42,125 bases of DNA from Deltaproteobacteria bacterium (GCA_006226595.1 SBGP01000019.1:1-42125); one strand, 5' to 3'; positions 25,113-37,132 are shown, counted from the first letter of the stretch. A program made the numbers and translations. Notes: generated by a model not told the origin, from the sequence alone.

Positions 25113-26351
25113 ATGCTCGCGATGCTGCTCGGAATGATGGCCCTCGCTGCCGCACCGCACGGGGACCTGCACGTCTCCGGCGGTGTCGGTGCCGAAGGCT
25201 CGGGCGGCGCCCTTGCCGGCGGATCGCTGGGGGTTCGCGTACATCCCCGTCTTCGCGGGACACTGCGGATCGACGGCGGCTTGTTCCCCGACTTCGGTCC
25301 CGGGTTCACCGCACGCCCCGAGCTGCGCTTCACGGTGAGCGATCCCAGCGCGGTGTGGGGACGGTTCGACCTGGTGGGCGGCCTCGGACCGAGGATCGCC
25401 GGAGGCGTGGGCGAGCTCGGCTTCGCCGGAATTGCCCTCGACGTACCCGGCCCCCGCCCGCTCGATCTGCGCGTCGAAGGTGGCTACCTGTTCGACCGCA
25501 ACGGTCTCGGCGCCGCGGTGCTCGCGATCGGCCCCGTGTTCGACGTCCGTCGCAAGCAGCCCGAGCCCGAACCCGAGCCCATACCCGAGCCCGAGCCGCC
25601 AGCCCCCGTGGTGGCAGAAGTCCCGGATACCGAGCCCGATGGCATCGTCACCGACCTCGAGGGTGTGGAGGTGTGGCTTCCGCACCCCGTGTGCCGCTGG
25701 ATGCCGCTCGACGAGGCCAACAAGCTGCTCCAGGAGCTCGGCGGCGGCGAGGTGCAGGTGGCGGCACCCGGTCACCGCAGCCGCTGGCTCACCGTGGACG
25801 GCCAGACCCCGCTGTCCCTGATGCCCCTCGCGAAGATCGGCTCCCTGGTGGTCGTCACCGCCGTGGGCGACCGCGTGGAGCTCGACGGTGCACCGGTCGC
25901 AGTCAACGAAGACGGCGTCCTCATGCTGAGCACCAAGCCCGGCCTCGTGGTCCTCGAGGTCGTGGGCAACGGCCGCCGCGAGACCCTGGAGCTTCCGGTA
26001 GCCGCCGAGGTGACCACCTGGGCCCGTGCGCGCTCCCCCCAGACGCTGCACGTGACCTTCCCCGCCGACTCGGCCGTGCTCTCGACCCGCGGGCTGCGCG
26101 AGATCGAAGCTATCGCCAAGGCTCGCGGCGACGCGCGCTTCACCGTCGAGGGCTCGTTCTCTCCCGAGGGCGACCTCGTCCGCAACCGTGCGCTCGCCGC
26201 GGACCGCGCCCGTGCGGGCGTGGCGGCGCTGGTCGCAGCCGGGGTCCCCGAAGACCAGATCGACCTGATCACCGAGCCCAAGCAGATCGACAGCACCGAC
26301 TGGCGCGTGCTTCGCGCCGCGGTGATCACGCCATCGGGGATGCCGCGATGA
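25113..26351 (+). CDS. OmpA-like outer membrane protein
   Basis: 412 residues with an N-terminal signal (MLAMLLGMMALAAA). Residues 20-145 contain strands like a small beta-barrel or periplasmic beta domain. A Pro-Glu linker (EPEPEPIPEPEPPAP) follows, then a domain of unknown type, then at about 330-405 an OmpA/MotB peptidoglycan-binding fold (LHVTFPADSAVLSTRGLREIEAIA, and NRALAADRARAGVAALVAAGV). It probably ties the outer membrane to peptidoglycan. It starts 101 bp after the membrane kinase and its TGA overlaps the next ATG (ATGA), so it is likely co-transcribed with both. Confidence 0.85.
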   Translation: MLAMLLGMMALAAAPHGDLHVSGGVGAEGSGGALAGGSLGVRVHPRLRGTLRIDGGLFPDFGPGFTARPELRFTVSDPSAVWGRFDLVGGLGPRIAGGVGELGFAGIALDVPGPRPLDLRVEGGYLFDRNGLGAAVLAIGPVFDVRRKQPEPEPEPIPEPEPPAPVVAEVPDTEPDGIVTDLEGVEVWLPHPVCRWMPLDEANKLLQELGGGEVQVAAPGHRSRWLTVDGQTPLSLMPLAKIGSLVVVTAVGDRVELDGAPVAVNEDGVLMLSTKPGLVVLEVVGNGRRETLELPVAAEVTTWARARSPQTLHVTFPADSAVLSTRGLREIEAIAKARGDARFTVEGSFSPEGDLVRNRALAADRARAGVAALVAAGVPEDQIDLITEPKQIDSTDWRVLRAAVITPSGMPR

Positions 26352-27343
26352 TTGCGCTGTGGCTGTCGCTCGCGTTCGCAGCGGACTTCCGCGTGGTCCA
26401 CGCCGGTGACACGGTGGAGTCCATCGCGGCGGCCGCGGGACAGAGCCCTGAAGTCCTGCGCACGCTCAATGGACTCGGCGCCGACGAGCAGCCTCGCGTG
26501 GGACAGCTGCTCGAGCTGACCGACAACGAGCACGCCCACCAGGTCGGCTACGTCATCGCCCTTAGCGGCTCGGGCACGGCTCGCTCCCCAGCAGCCGCGG
26601 AGACGGCGCTGCGCCTTGGAGACGAGCTTCCAGTCGGCACCACCGTGTGCACGAAGGCGGGGAGCTTCGCGACCATCCGACTCGCCGCGAACGCCGCCAC
26701 CGGCGTACACGACGACGTCAGCCTGCTCTCGGAGACCTGCGTCGTGATCCGCGGCCTCGGAAGCCACAAGACCTCCCGTTCCAGCACCCTGGGCCTGGAG
26801 AGCGGCAGCGTCTCCGTGCGCTCCGTCAGCGAAGAGGCCGAAGGCGAGATGAACGTGGTCACGCGCGATGGCGTCACCACCGGTGCGCTGGGCGGCTTCC
26901 GTGTCACCCTCGAGCCCAAGGCATCCCGCACCGAAGCGCTGTATGCCAAGGTCGCAGTGATCGGCGCCGAGGTCGAGCGCGAGCTGCCCGCAGGCTTCGG
27001 CGCCCGCGTCACCGAGGGCCAGGCCCCCACCGAGACCACCCCCCTGCTGGTCCCCGGCCAGCCGCGGTTTCCCGAAGATGGCTCCGTGCTCCGCCGCCAC
27101 GACTTCGGCTGGACCGAGGTCAACCGCGCTCTCGGCTACCGCGTCGAGATCTCCGCGACGCCCGACTTCTCGGACCTGGTGTTCGTCGAGGACGTCCCAC
27201 AAGCCACCTGGCTGCCTGACCGCCTCGCGCTGCCGCGACCCGCGCGAGCCTGGTGGTGGCGGGTGTCCACCTTCGACCGCCTTGGCTACCTCGGCATCCC
27301 CTCGGACGGACAGCAGGTACTCGAGCCCCTGCCGAGCGAGTAG
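26348..27343 (+). CDS. Exported LysM and FecR-domain protein
   Basis: 331 residues, start overlapping the previous stop. Signal peptide MIALWLSLAFAA. A LysM peptidoglycan-binding motif covers 14-57 (FRVVHAGDTVESIAAAAGQ, then LRTLNGL, VGQLLEL). Residues 85-215 match the FecR fold (LPVGTTVCTKAGSFATIRL, then VTRDGVTTGALGGFRVTL). The C-terminal 90 residues resemble a fibronectin III-like module (FGWTEVNRALGYRVEISATPDFS). LysM plus FecR proteins are frequent in Myxococcota and probably bind the cell wall. It pairs with the OmpA-like neighbour. Confidence 0.87.
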   Translation: MIALWLSLAFAADFRVVHAGDTVESIAAAAGQSPEVLRTLNGLGADEQPRVGQLLELTDNEHAHQVGYVIALSGSGTARSPAAAETALRLGDELPVGTTVCTKAGSFATIRLAANAATGVHDDVSLLSETCVVIRGLGSHKTSRSSTLGLESGSVSVRSVSEEAEGEMNVVTRDGVTTGALGGFRVTLEPKASRTEALYAKVAVIGAEVERELPAGFGARVTEGQAPTETTPLLVPGQPRFPEDGSVLRRHDFGWTEVNRALGYRVEISATPDFSDLVFVEDVPQATWLPDRLALPRPARAWWWRVSTFDRLGYLGIPSDGQQVLEPLPSE

Positions 27344-27346
27344 GCG

Positions 27347-29737
<2,391 letters not shown>

Positions 29738-29763
29738 GCCGTGACGATACACCGGGTGACACG

Positions 29764-32280
29764 TCAGCTCCTGCGTTCTGCCGCTCTGGCATGGCCCTCC
29801 AGACCCTCGAGTCGAGCCAGGGCGACGCAATCGCCCACCAGTGCTGCACTGGGCTGCAACCGAAGCTGGGTCTGGACCCGCAGGAAGGAGAGAACGCTCA
29901 AACCTCCGAAGCTGCGCGCCGCCCCTCCGGTCGGGAGCACGTGGTTCGGGCCCGCCCCGTAGTCGCCAAGGACCTCCGCGGCGCCGGAACCGACGAACAG
30001 GGCCCCGTACTCGGTGAGCTGCGACTCCAGGGCCTCCGCGCCGGGCCCCTGAAGCTCGAGGTGCTCGGGAGCCAGGCGATTCGCGAGCTCGGCGGCCTCG
30101 TCCCAGGACGACGCCAGGATCGCTCGCCCGGCGGTGCACAGCGCAGCCTCGGCCGTGTCCCGGGTGGGCAGTACCGACAACTGCTCGCGAAGCGCCTCGT
30201 CGACGGCATCGAGCAGGGCCGCGTCGGTCGCGATGACCGTGACCCGCGCGTCCGGATCGTGCTCGGCCTGCGCGAGCAGGTCGGCGGCAATCACGCCCGC
30301 ATCCGCATCGTCCGCGACGACGAGCAGCTCGCTCGGCCCGGCGGGTAGGTCGATGGCCACGCGTCCACTCACCGCCTGCTTGGCGGCGGTCACGAAGCGA
30401 TTGCCCGGGCCCACGATGATGTCGCAGGCCGGGACCTCGCCGGCCCCGAAGGCGAGCGCGCCCACCGCCTGGGCGCCCCCCACCGCGAGGAAGCCATCCG
30501 CGCCGGCCACCGCCGCCGCCGCCAGGGTCACCGCCGTCGGTCGTGGGGAGGCCACCCACACCTCGCGCACGCCGGCAACGCGCGCCGTCACCGCGGTCAT
30601 CAGCACGCTCGACGGCAGCGGGAAGCGCCCGCCCGGTGCATAGCAACCAGCCCGCTCGACCGGCTGCAGCCGCGCGCTCGCCGTGCCCCCGTCGATGGGA
30701 AGGCTGGCCCCGGCCAGGCCCTCGCGCTGGGCCTGGGCAAACGTTCGAATGCGATCGGCGGTGCGCCGCAGCACGTCCTGCTGCTCGCGGGGAAGGCTGT
30801 CGAGCGCCGCCTGGAGCACGTCCTTGCCAAGCACCACGTCGTCCCCGGCCTTCGCGTCGCCAAACTGCTCCGCGAACCGGCGGACCGCGGGCATGCCCTC
30901 GCGCTCCACCGCTTCCAGGATGGGGCGAACCGCCGCCGCAGCGCTCGGATCCACCGGATCGACGCGCTCGAGGCGCACCTCTTCGGGCTCCACCCGGCGC
31001 AGGGCCTGGAACACGGGCGCCTCGGGCTCGGGCTTCGCATCCCCCTTGCGGCGGGTGGTCTTGCGCGCGCGTCGGTCGAGCACGGCCTCCACATCGGCGA
31101 AGGTCACGCCGGCCCGCGCCATGGCGACCGCCGCGAAGTAGGCCACGTCCGCCGCTTCCCAAGCCACATCCTCGACCGTCTCGGCCTCGGCGAGCTCCTT
31201 CGCCTCTTCGACCAGCTTCTTGCCGAGCAGCACCGGGTCGTCGAGCAGCCGACGCGTGTAGCTCCCGACCGGCGCGTCACTCACCCGGCTCGCGAGCGTG
31301 CGCTCCAGCTGGCCGAAGCCTCGGTCGGGGCCAAAGCAGCTGCGGGTCTCGAGGTGGCAGAAGGCCCCGGCCTGGCGCACCTCGAAGGCGAGCGCATCGC
31401 GGTCGCAGTCGACGCGGACGCGCAGCAGCTTCTGGGTGTTGCCGGAGGTCTCGCCCTTGCGCCACAGCCCGCGCTTGCGGCTCTGATACACGCCAGTGCC
31501 GGTGCGCAGTGCCTCGGCCAGGCTCTCGCGGCTCGAGTAGCAGAGTCCGAGCGCCACCCCGCGCTCGTCGGTGACCACCGTCGGAAACAGGCCGTCCGGG
31601 CGGTCGCTGACGAGCGGGGCCGCGAAGGCCTCGCCCAGATCCATGCGGCCCGAGTACAGGGCCATGCCGACCTGCGCCTCCGCTCCGAGCCGATCGAGCG
31701 CCGCCACCTCGTCGACGGTGGTGATACCGCCGGCGATGGTCACCCGCGCCTTGCCGGCCGCCGCGACCAGCGCCTCGACCTGGTCGAGGTTGGTGCCGCC
31801 GAGGCGCCCCTCGCGCTCGACGAAAGTAACGAGGAAGCCGCCGCACAGGCCCTCCAGCGCCTTCATGCGCTCGAGGATGCTGGCGCCTGTCTTCGTCTGC
31901 CAGCCCTCGACGACGACCTCGCCATCCACGGCGTCCAGCGCGACGATCACGCGCTCGGGGGGCAGCTGGCGCAGCAAGTCGGGCCTGGCCGCGGTGCCGA
32001 TGACGATCTTCGCCACGCCGCGGTCGAGCCAGGCACGCGCCGCCTCGACCGAGCGGATGCCGCCGCCCACGCGCACTTCCGCGCGCTTGGAGACGGCCTC
32101 GATGAGTGCAGTGTTCTCGCCCTTGCCGAGGGCGGCGTCGAGGTCGACCACGGCCACCTCGCCGACGATGCCGAAGCGGTCGGCCCACGCGAGCGGGTCG
32201 CCGGCCTCGATGGCGAGATCCTTGCCGCCGACGAGCTGGACGGCCTGGCCGCCCTGGATGTCGATGCTGGGGACGATCAT
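29764..32280 (-). CDS. hisA-hisI-hisE-hisD: Four-domain histidine enzyme HisA-HisI-HisE-HisD
   Basis: 838 residues in one uninterrupted frame; start at 32280 behind GGAG, overlapping the hisHF stop (ATGA). HisA isomerase covers 1-222 (D7, D116 in [12 protein letters not shown] at 72-74). HisI cyclohydrolase covers 224-318 with [16 protein letters not shown] (291-295), CH at 308-309 and RSCFG. HisE pyrophosphatase covers 322-408 with [10 protein letters not shown] and [10 protein letters not shown] charged linker (408-425) leads to HisD histidinol dehydrogenase, 425-838, with [15 protein letters not shown], the zinc ligands in AQAEHD, the catalytic pair in LAPEHLEL and [10 protein letters not shown]. 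Fungal HIS4 has the HisI-E-D order; here HisA is added in front. It covers steps 2, 3, 4 and the last two oxidations. Confidence 0.95.
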   Translation of the reverse strand: MIVPSIDIQGGQAVQLVGGKDLAIEAGDPLAWADRFGIVGEVAVVDLDAALGKGENTALIEAVSKRAEVRVGGGIRSVEAARAWLDRGVAKIVIGTAARPDLLRQLPPERVIVALDAVDGEVVVEGWQTKTGASILERMKALEGLCGGFLVTFVEREGRLGGTNLDQVEALVAAAGKARVTIAGGITTVDEVAALDRLGAEAQVGMALYSGRMDLGEAFAAPLVSDRPDGLFPTVVTDERGVALGLCYSSRESLAEALRTGTGVYQSRKRGLWRKGETSGNTQKLLRVRVDCDRDALAFEVRQAGAFCHLETRSCFGPDRGFGQLERTLASRVSDAPVGSYTRRLLDDPVLLGKKLVEEAKELAEAETVEDVAWEAADVAYFAAVAMARAGVTFADVEAVLDRRARKTTRRKGDAKPEPEAPVFQALRRVEPEEVRLERVDPVDPSAAAAVRPILEAVEREGMPAVRRFAEQFGDAKAGDDVVLGKDVLQAALDSLPREQQDVLRRTADRIRTFAQAQREGLAGASLPIDGGTASARLQPVERAGCYAPGGRFPLPSSVLMTAVTARVAGVREVWVASPRPTAVTLAAAAVAGADGFLAVGGAQAVGALAFGAGEVPACDIIVGPGNRFVTAAKQAVSGRVAIDLPAGPSELLVVADDADAGVIAADLLAQAEHDPDARVTVIATDAALLDAVDEALREQLSVLPTRDTAEAALCTAGRAILASSWDEAAELANRLAPEHLELQGPGAEALESQLTEYGALFVGSGAAEVLGDYGAGPNHVLPTGGAARSFGGLSVLSFLRVQTQLRLQPSAALVGDCVALARLEGLEGHARAAERRS

Positions 32281-33674
32281 GGGGAAACTCCAGAAGCGAA
32301 GGGTCGGACGGCCACGCCGAGGGCAGAGAGCGCGTCCTTGACTCGAGCCACGGTGGTGTCCCGGTCGTGGAAGATGCTGGCCGCGAGCGCGGCGTCGGCG
32401 CCGGCGGCGAAGGCCTCGGCGAGGTGGTCGGGGGTGTTGGCGCCCCCAGAGGCGATGACCGGAATGGGCACGGCCTTCGACACCGCCTGGACGAGGTCGA
32501 GGTCGTAGCCCGAGCGGGTTCCGTCGCGATCCCAGCTGGTGAGCAGGATCTCTCCGGCCCCCCGGGCCTCGCCATCGCGGCACCACTGCACCGCATCGAT
32601 GCCCGTGCGGTTCGTGCCGCTGCGGGTGACCACCTCCCAGCCGCCGCCGTCGCGACCCGCCGCGTCCACGGCGAGGACCACGCACTGCCGGCCGAGGGCC
32701 GTGGCCATGCGCTCGAGCAGCGAGGGGTCGGTGACCGCGGCGGTGTTCACGCCGACCTTGTCCGCACCCGCATCGAGCAGGCGACGGGCGTCGTCCACCG
32801 CCCGCACCCCGCCACCCACGGTCAGCGGCAGGTTGATGCGCGCCCGCACCCGGGCGACGGTCTCGGCGGCCGTCTTGCGGCCCTCGGGCGTCGCGGACAC
32901 GTCGAGGATGCACAGCTCGTCCGCACCCTGCTCGGCGTAGGCCGCGGCGAGCTCGGCCGGATCGCCTGCATCGCGCAGCCCCTGGAAGCGCACGCCCTTG
33001 ACCACGCGACCGTCACGCACGTCCAGGCACGGAATGATGCGCCGGGTCAGCGCCTTCGGCGAGGCGGTGGCGAGGCCCTCGCCACGCGTGCCGGCGACCC
33101 AGCGCCTCAGGAAGTCCAGGCCCCACGACCCGGAGAGCTCGGGGTGGAACTGGCACAGCACCACGTCGCCGCGCTCGAGTCCCGCGGCGAACGGCGACCC
33201 GTGGGTGGTCCACGCGACGTCCCAGCCGGTGGGCGGCTCGGCGATGCGGAAGGAGTTCGCGAAGTAGGCCGCCCCTTCGCGAAGGTAGCCGCCATCCACC
33301 GCGGAGACGCCGTTCCAGCCGAGCTGAGGTACCCGAAGGTCCTCGGGGAACCGCCGCACCACGGCATCGAGCACGCCGAAGCCCGCGACACCCGGCGACT
33401 CCTCGCTCCCGGCGGCGAACAGCTGCATGCCGAGGCAGATGCCCAGGGTCGGCCGTCCGGCGCGAACCCGGGCGACCACTGCATGGACGAGCGGCTGCGG
33501 CAGGCGCTCGCGCACCGCTCCGAACGCACCCACGCCAGGCAGCACCACCCGCGACGCAGCACCGACGGCTTGCGGCGAGGTACCCCGCTGGACCCGCGCA
33601 CCGACCCGCTCGAGCGCCGCAAGCACGCTCGCCACGTTCGCGGCGCCCGTGTCGATCACGTACACGTCGCTCAT
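32277..33674 (-). CDS. hisHF: Imidazole glycerol phosphate synthase, HisH-HisF fusion
   Basis: 465 residues. Residues 1-205 are the glutaminase HisH, with nucleophile Cys80 in [10 protein letters not shown] and the His177/Glu179 pair in FHPEL. Residues 211-460 are the cyclase HisF, with D218 in [20 protein letters not shown] at 287-290 and D337 in VVLAVDAAG. The glutaminase-then-cyclase order is that of yeast HIS7. Fusion guarantees equal amounts and ammonia channelling. It makes imidazole glycerol phosphate and AICAR. It overlaps both neighbours by ATGA. Confidence 0.96.
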   Translation of the reverse strand: MSDVYVIDTGAANVASVLAALERVGARVQRGTSPQAVGAASRVVLPGVGAFGAVRERLPQPLVHAVVARVRAGRPTLGICLGMQLFAAGSEESPGVAGFGVLDAVVRRFPEDLRVPQLGWNGVSAVDGGYLREGAAYFANSFRIAEPPTGWDVAWTTHGSPFAAGLERGDVVLCQFHPELSGSWGLDFLRRWVAGTRGEGLATASPKALTRRIIPCLDVRDGRVVKGVRFQGLRDAGDPAELAAAYAEQGADELCILDVSATPEGRKTAAETVARVRARINLPLTVGGGVRAVDDARRLLDAGADKVGVNTAAVTDPSLLERMATALGRQCVVLAVDAAGRDGGGWEVVTRSGTNRTGIDAVQWCRDGEARGAGEILLTSWDRDGTRSGYDLDLVQAVSKAVPIPVIASGGANTPDHLAEAFAAGADAALAASIFHDRDTTVARVKDALSALGVAVRPFASGVSP

Positions 33675-34246
33675 GACAGCGTCCCCTTCTCGCTCGGCAC
33701 CGCCTGGGAGCCAGTGAGTGCGACCGCCTGCTTGAGCGACAGCGCGACCGCCTTGAACGCCGCCTCGACCCGGTGGTGGTCGTTGTCCCCGCGGATCAGG
33801 TCCACGTGCAGGTTCATGCGTCCCTCGATGGCGAGGGTGTTGAGCACGTGCTCCGCGTTCTCGGTCGCGAGCCCGCCGATGGACTCGCGCTTGCAGCCGA
33901 GCGCGACCACGGGCCAGGGACGACCGGAGAGGTCGACGGCGACCCGCGCCAGCGCCTCGTCGAGGGGCGCCATGGCCCACCCGAAGCGGGCGATGCCCCG
34001 ACGCTCGCCGAGTGCTTCACGCAGCGCACTGCCCAGCAGGATCGCCGCGTCCTCGGCCGTGTGGTGGTCGTCGACCTCGAGATCGCCCTCGATCTGCAGG
34101 GCCAGGTCAAAGCCGGCGTGCCGCGCGAGGCTCCGGAGCATGTGGTCGAGGAAGCCGATGCCCGTCTCCACCTGGGAGGTGCCGGTGCCATCGAGGTTCA
34201 GGGTCACGGAGCCGCGGGTCTCGCGGGTCTCCCGGGTCAGGGTCAC
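33671..34246 (-). CDS. hisB: Imidazoleglycerol-phosphate dehydratase
   Basis: 191 residues, single-domain form without the N-terminal phosphatase of enterobacterial HisB. The GTG start overlaps the TGA of the hisC fusion. Manganese-binding motifs are in place: GFLDHML near residue 32, [10 protein letters not shown] near 60, and [12 protein letters not shown] near 160. It dehydrates imidazole glycerol phosphate to imidazole acetol phosphate. The missing phosphatase is probably supplied by the HAD domain fused to HisC next door. Confidence 0.95.
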   Translation of the reverse strand: MTLTRETRETRGSVTLNLDGTGTSQVETGIGFLDHMLRSLARHAGFDLALQIEGDLEVDDHHTAEDAAILLGSALREALGERRGIARFGWAMAPLDEALARVAVDLSGRPWPVVALGCKRESIGGLATENAEHVLNTLAIEGRMNLHVDLIRGDNDHHRVEAAFKAVALSLKQAVALTGSQAVPSEKGTLS

Positions 34247-36081
34247 ACGGCGCACTTGGCCTCCTCGGCGTCGGCGGCGATGAGCGAGATCAGGGGAAGG
34301 ATGTCGGTGAGGTCGTCGACCACGCGAGCGCAGCCCGCCGCGAACAGCGCGGCGTCCGGCACCCCGCCAGAGCGCACGCCCAGCGGAACGACGCCGGCGG
34401 CGCGGGCGGCGCGCGCATCGTCCGGGGTGTCGCCGACCATCCACGCGCTGGACACGCCGAGACGGGACAGCGCCTCGAGCACCGGCGCCGGGTTGGGCTT
34501 CGCGGGCCCATCCTCCATGCACACCACGGTCTGGAACAGGCCGGCGATGCCCTGCGTCTCGAGGAAGCGCTCGGCGTCGAGTCGCGGGCGACCCGTAACC
34601 GCGGCGAGCGGGATGCGCGCAGCGAGTGCCTCGAGCGTCTCACGGGGCACCAGCAGCTTCTCGCGGGTCCACAGGCCGGGCGCCTCGTCCGTGCCCTGGA
34701 CGAGGCCCTCGAAGGTCGCGGTGACCTCGGCGAGGGACACGGTGACGCCGCGCTCGGCGAGCAGACGCTCGGTGAGCACCCAGTCGTTGTTCGCATCGCC
34801 CGCCTCCTTGGCGGCGAGCACCTCGGCCTCGGTCAGCGTCACGCCATAGGCCGCGGCGGTGGCGGCAATCGCCGCCCTGTAGCTGCCGGTGACATCGGCG
34901 AACACGCCATCCACGTCGAGGAGCAGCACCTGTGGCTTCAGCGCGGCACGCAGCCCACGGCACACGCGGTCGGTGGCCTGGGCATCGCCGGGCACGCTGA
35001 TGCGCACGGCATCCTGGAGCCAGGCGCGCCCGGGAAACGCGCGAATGCCGATGCCGAGCCCGGCCATGGCATCGCGCAACCACACCGAGCGCGACTCCTC
35101 GCCAAGACGCGCGAAGGCGAAGTTGCCCTGGCTATCGGCGACATCGACACCACAGCCGCGCAGCGTGGCCTCGATCGCGGCGCGCTCCTGCTTGGCGATG
35201 GCCACGAAGCGACGCATGGCCTCTTCCCCGCGCTCGACGCGGTCGAGGGCAAGCGCCAGCGAGGGCCCGGAGACCGGGTACGGCGCGCCGCAGGCCCGCA
35301 GCCAGCCGACCACCTCGGCATCGGCCAGCGCGTAGCCGACCCGCAGGCCAGCGAGGCCCCACGCCTTGGACAGGGTGCGGATGACGAGCGCGTTCGGGTA
35401 CTCCAGCGAGACGGCGGTGAGGTCCTCGTCCTCGTCCCCACGGTCCTCGGGCTGCGGGGGATTCGGCTCGCTCGCTGCGCTCGTCGTCTCACCCCCACCT
35501 TGCGGTGCGGCGCGCCCGCTGGCGCGCCTGTCGCCGAACTCGGCGTAGGCCGCGTCGACGAGGATCAGCGCGTCCGGGCGCGCCTCGCACAGCCGCCGCA
35601 CGTCCGCGGCCGCGCCCACCGCGCCCGTGGGGTTGTTCGGCGAGGTGAGCACGATCACGCCGGCATCCTCGACCGCGAGGCAGGCTTCCGTCGGGAAGGC
35701 ACCGCCCTCCCACGGGATCTCGACGATGGCGGCCCCCGCGAGCTCGGCGTAGCGGCGGGTCATCGCAAAGCCCGGCACCGGCAGCACCAGGGACTTGCCC
35801 GGGCGCAGGAAGGTGCGGCACACGCGGTCGATGAGGTCGTCCCCGCCGGCGCTGACGATGCATCGCTCGGGGCCGACGCCGAGACGCGCGGCGAGCGCGG
35901 CCTCGAGCTTGGCGGCCTTGGGATAGCGGCGCACCACCTCGGGGTCGGCGAGGAGCGCGAGCAGGTCCTCACGCGGGGTGGCAGGGCCCTCGTTGCCGTC
36001 GATGACCAGGTCCACGGGAGCCTGGGCACGGGGCACGCTGTAGGCCTTGCCAGCGGTGATGGCGGGGTTCGGCTTCAGCAT
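34243..36081 (-). CDS. hisC: HisC aminotransferase fused to HAD-family phosphatase
   Basis: 612 residues. Residues 1-380 are a PLP-dependent histidinol-phosphate aminotransferase: SPNNPTG (147-153), VDAAYAEF (175-182), PLP lysine K239 in TLSKAWGLAGLRVGYA, and a C-terminal VRISVPG. Residues 384-612 are a HAD subfamily IA phosphatase: LLLDVDGVFAD (D389, D391), VTGRP, KPNPAPV and GDTPDDARAARAAG. Since no other histidinol phosphatase is present, the HAD domain most likely does that step, directly on the product of HisC. This is inference. Residues about 185-220 are a Gly/Ser/Pro/Glu-rich insert absent from normal HisC (see repeat entry). It lies 3 bp after hisG. Confidence 0.93.
   Translation of the reverse strand: MLKPNPAITAGKAYSVPRAQAPVDLVIDGNEGPATPREDLLALLADPEVVRRYPKAAKLEAALAARLGVGPERCIVSAGGDDLIDRVCRTFLRPGKSLVLPVPGFAMTRRYAELAGAAIVEIPWEGGAFPTEACLAVEDAGVIVLTSPNNPTGAVGAAADVRRLCEARPDALILVDAAYAEFGDRRASGRAAPQGGGETTSAASEPNPPQPEDRGDEDEDLTAVSLEYPNALVIRTLSKAWGLAGLRVGYALADAEVVGWLRACGAPYPVSGPSLALALDRVERGEEAMRRFVAIAKQERAAIEATLRGCGVDVADSQGNFAFARLGEESRSVWLRDAMAGLGIGIRAFPGRAWLQDAVRISVPGDAQATDRVCRGLRAALKPQVLLLDVDGVFADVTGSYRAAIAATAAAYGVTLTEAEVLAAKEAGDANNDWVLTERLLAERGVTVSLAEVTATFEGLVQGTDEAPGLWTREKLLVPRETLEALAARIPLAAVTGRPRLDAERFLETQGIAGLFQTVVCMEDGPAKPNPAPVLEALSRLGVSSAWMVGDTPDDARAARAAGVVPLGVRSGGVPDAALFAAGCARVVDDLTDILPLISLIAADAEEAKCAV
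35421..35535. repeat. In-frame low-complexity insert with hairpin inside hisC
   Basis: Between the AAYAEFGD block and the LTAVSLEYPN block, where HisC proteins normally have a few residues, about 35 codons are added. The DNA has a perfect hairpin: GGCGCGCC at 35509-35516 and again at 35521-35528 with loop CGCT. It also has CTCGCTCGCTGCGCTCGTCG-like simple sequence (35468-35486). It looks like a small palindromic element that settled in frame on a surface loop. Confidence 0.5.
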
Positions 36082-36084
36082 GGG

Positions 36085-36954
36085 TCAGGCCACGATCTGG
36101 GAGGGACGCGAAACGAGGATGTCGGTACCGCCGGCGGCCCGAACCTGCGGGATCAGCGTCGGCAGGTCGGCGCGCGGAACCGCGACCTTCACCGCGAAGC
36201 CGGTGCCGCGAGCGAGGCGCGCGATAGTGGGCTCGCGCATCGCAGGAAGCATGGCGAGCACCTGCTCCAGCGCCTCCTCGCTGACGTTGAGCTCGACCAG
36301 CACCCGGCGGCGTGCCTCGAGCACGCTGCGCAGCAGGAGCGCCAGGTCCTCGATGGCGGCCTTGCGCTCGGGGTCGTTCCACGCCTCGTTGCTCGCGTAC
36401 ATGCGCGTGGTCGAGGTCATCAGCGTATCGACGATCGTCAGGCCGTTGGCCCGCAACGTCGAGCCGGTGGCGGTGTTGTCGACGATGAGGTCGGCGTCCT
36501 CCGGCGGGTACACCTCGGTCGCGCCCCAGCTGCGGATGAGCCGGCCGTCGATCCCGCTCGACGCAATCCAGCGCGTGGTGAGCGAGGCGTACTCGGAGGC
36601 CACGCGCAGGGGCACGCCCTTCGGCAGCTGTCCGTCCACGAGCAGGTCGTCCGGCGCCGCCGCGACGAGCCGCACCGGGTCGAGGCCCGTGTCGAGCACC
36701 TCGACCACGTCGAGGCCGAGCTCGTCGACCCAGTCGGCACCGGCGAAGCCGATGTCGCGCGAGCCGGCGGCAAGCATCTCGAGGATGCTCTGCGGCTTGA
36801 GCAGCTTGGCCTCGTAGCCGGCGAGACTGACGAGCGGCCGGTAGCCACGCACGGTGGCGCGCAGCGACACGCCGGCGTCGGCGAGCAGCGATTCGACGCC
36901 CTTGGACATGGAGCCCTTGGGCAGTGCGAGGCGAATGGTACGAGTCGAGGGCAT
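36085..36954 (-). CDS. hisG: ATP phosphoribosyltransferase, long form
   Basis: 289 residues. The start at 36954 follows GGAGG; the frame is open further upstream through the attenuator, but that part is not HisG-like. The catalytic part carries ALPKGSMSKG, GADWVDELGLDVVEVLDTG and the PRPP-binding ADLIVDNTATGSTLRANGL. The last 75 residues (RRVLVELNVSEEALEQVL to the end) form the C-terminal PII-like domain of long HisG, so feedback inhibition by histidine is expected and no HisZ is needed. It catalyses the first step and is the first structural gene of the operon. Confidence 0.95.
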   Translation of the reverse strand: MPSTRTIRLALPKGSMSKGVESLLADAGVSLRATVRGYRPLVSLAGYEAKLLKPQSILEMLAAGSRDIGFAGADWVDELGLDVVEVLDTGLDPVRLVAAAPDDLLVDGQLPKGVPLRVASEYASLTTRWIASSGIDGRLIRSWGATEVYPPEDADLIVDNTATGSTLRANGLTIVDTLMTSTTRMYASNEAWNDPERKAAIEDLALLLRSVLEARRRVLVELNVSEEALEQVLAMLPAMREPTIARLARGTGFAVKVAVPRADLPTLIPQVRAAGGTDILVSRPSQIVA

Positions 36955-37003
36955 CGGAACCTCCGTTTGGTTCCGCCAGCCCCGCGGGGTCGACCTCGTG
37001 CCC

Positions 37004-37037
37004 AAAAACACGAACGCCGGCCTCGAGGGGCCGGCGT
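37004..37037 (-). terminator. his attenuator: intrinsic terminator in the leader
   Basis: On the his strand, a perfect 9-bp stem (arms 37029-37037 and 37014-37022, ACGCCGGCC and GGCCGGCGT) with a 6-base loop is followed by a T-rich tail ending in TTTTT (37004-37008). It lies 27 bp after the leader-peptide stop and 50 bp before hisG. Small upstream hairpins (37079-37092 with arms CCCACG/CGTGGG, and 37049-37060) are candidates for the alternative pairings. Confidence 0.85.
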
Positions 37038-37063
37038 CGGTGCGTGAAGAGCTTGAGCTCGGG

Positions 37064-37126
37064 CTACACCCCTGCCGACCCACGAACGTGGGCATGATGC
37101 AGGTGGTGGTGGAGCGCGATGAGCAT
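37064..37126 (-). CDS. hisL: his operon leader peptide
   Basis: A 20-codon frame with six His codons, five of them within HHHLHH and one in HAH, then TAG. This is the hallmark of ribosome-mediated his attenuation: scarce charged His-tRNA stalls the ribosome on these codons and prevents the terminator that follows. The best ribosome site (GGAGGAGGA, 37145-37153) is 19 bases before this ATG and fits better an out-of-frame ATG at 37137. The start used is therefore not certain, and a leaderless message is possible. Confidence 0.8.
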   Translation of the reverse strand: MLIALHHHLHHAHVRGSAGV

Positions 37127-37132
37127 GGCGTA

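Noticed and set aside
31354-32508. Long plus-strand frames across the his operon
   Set aside because: They lie opposite conserved HisA/HisF coding regions and have no recognisable protein features.
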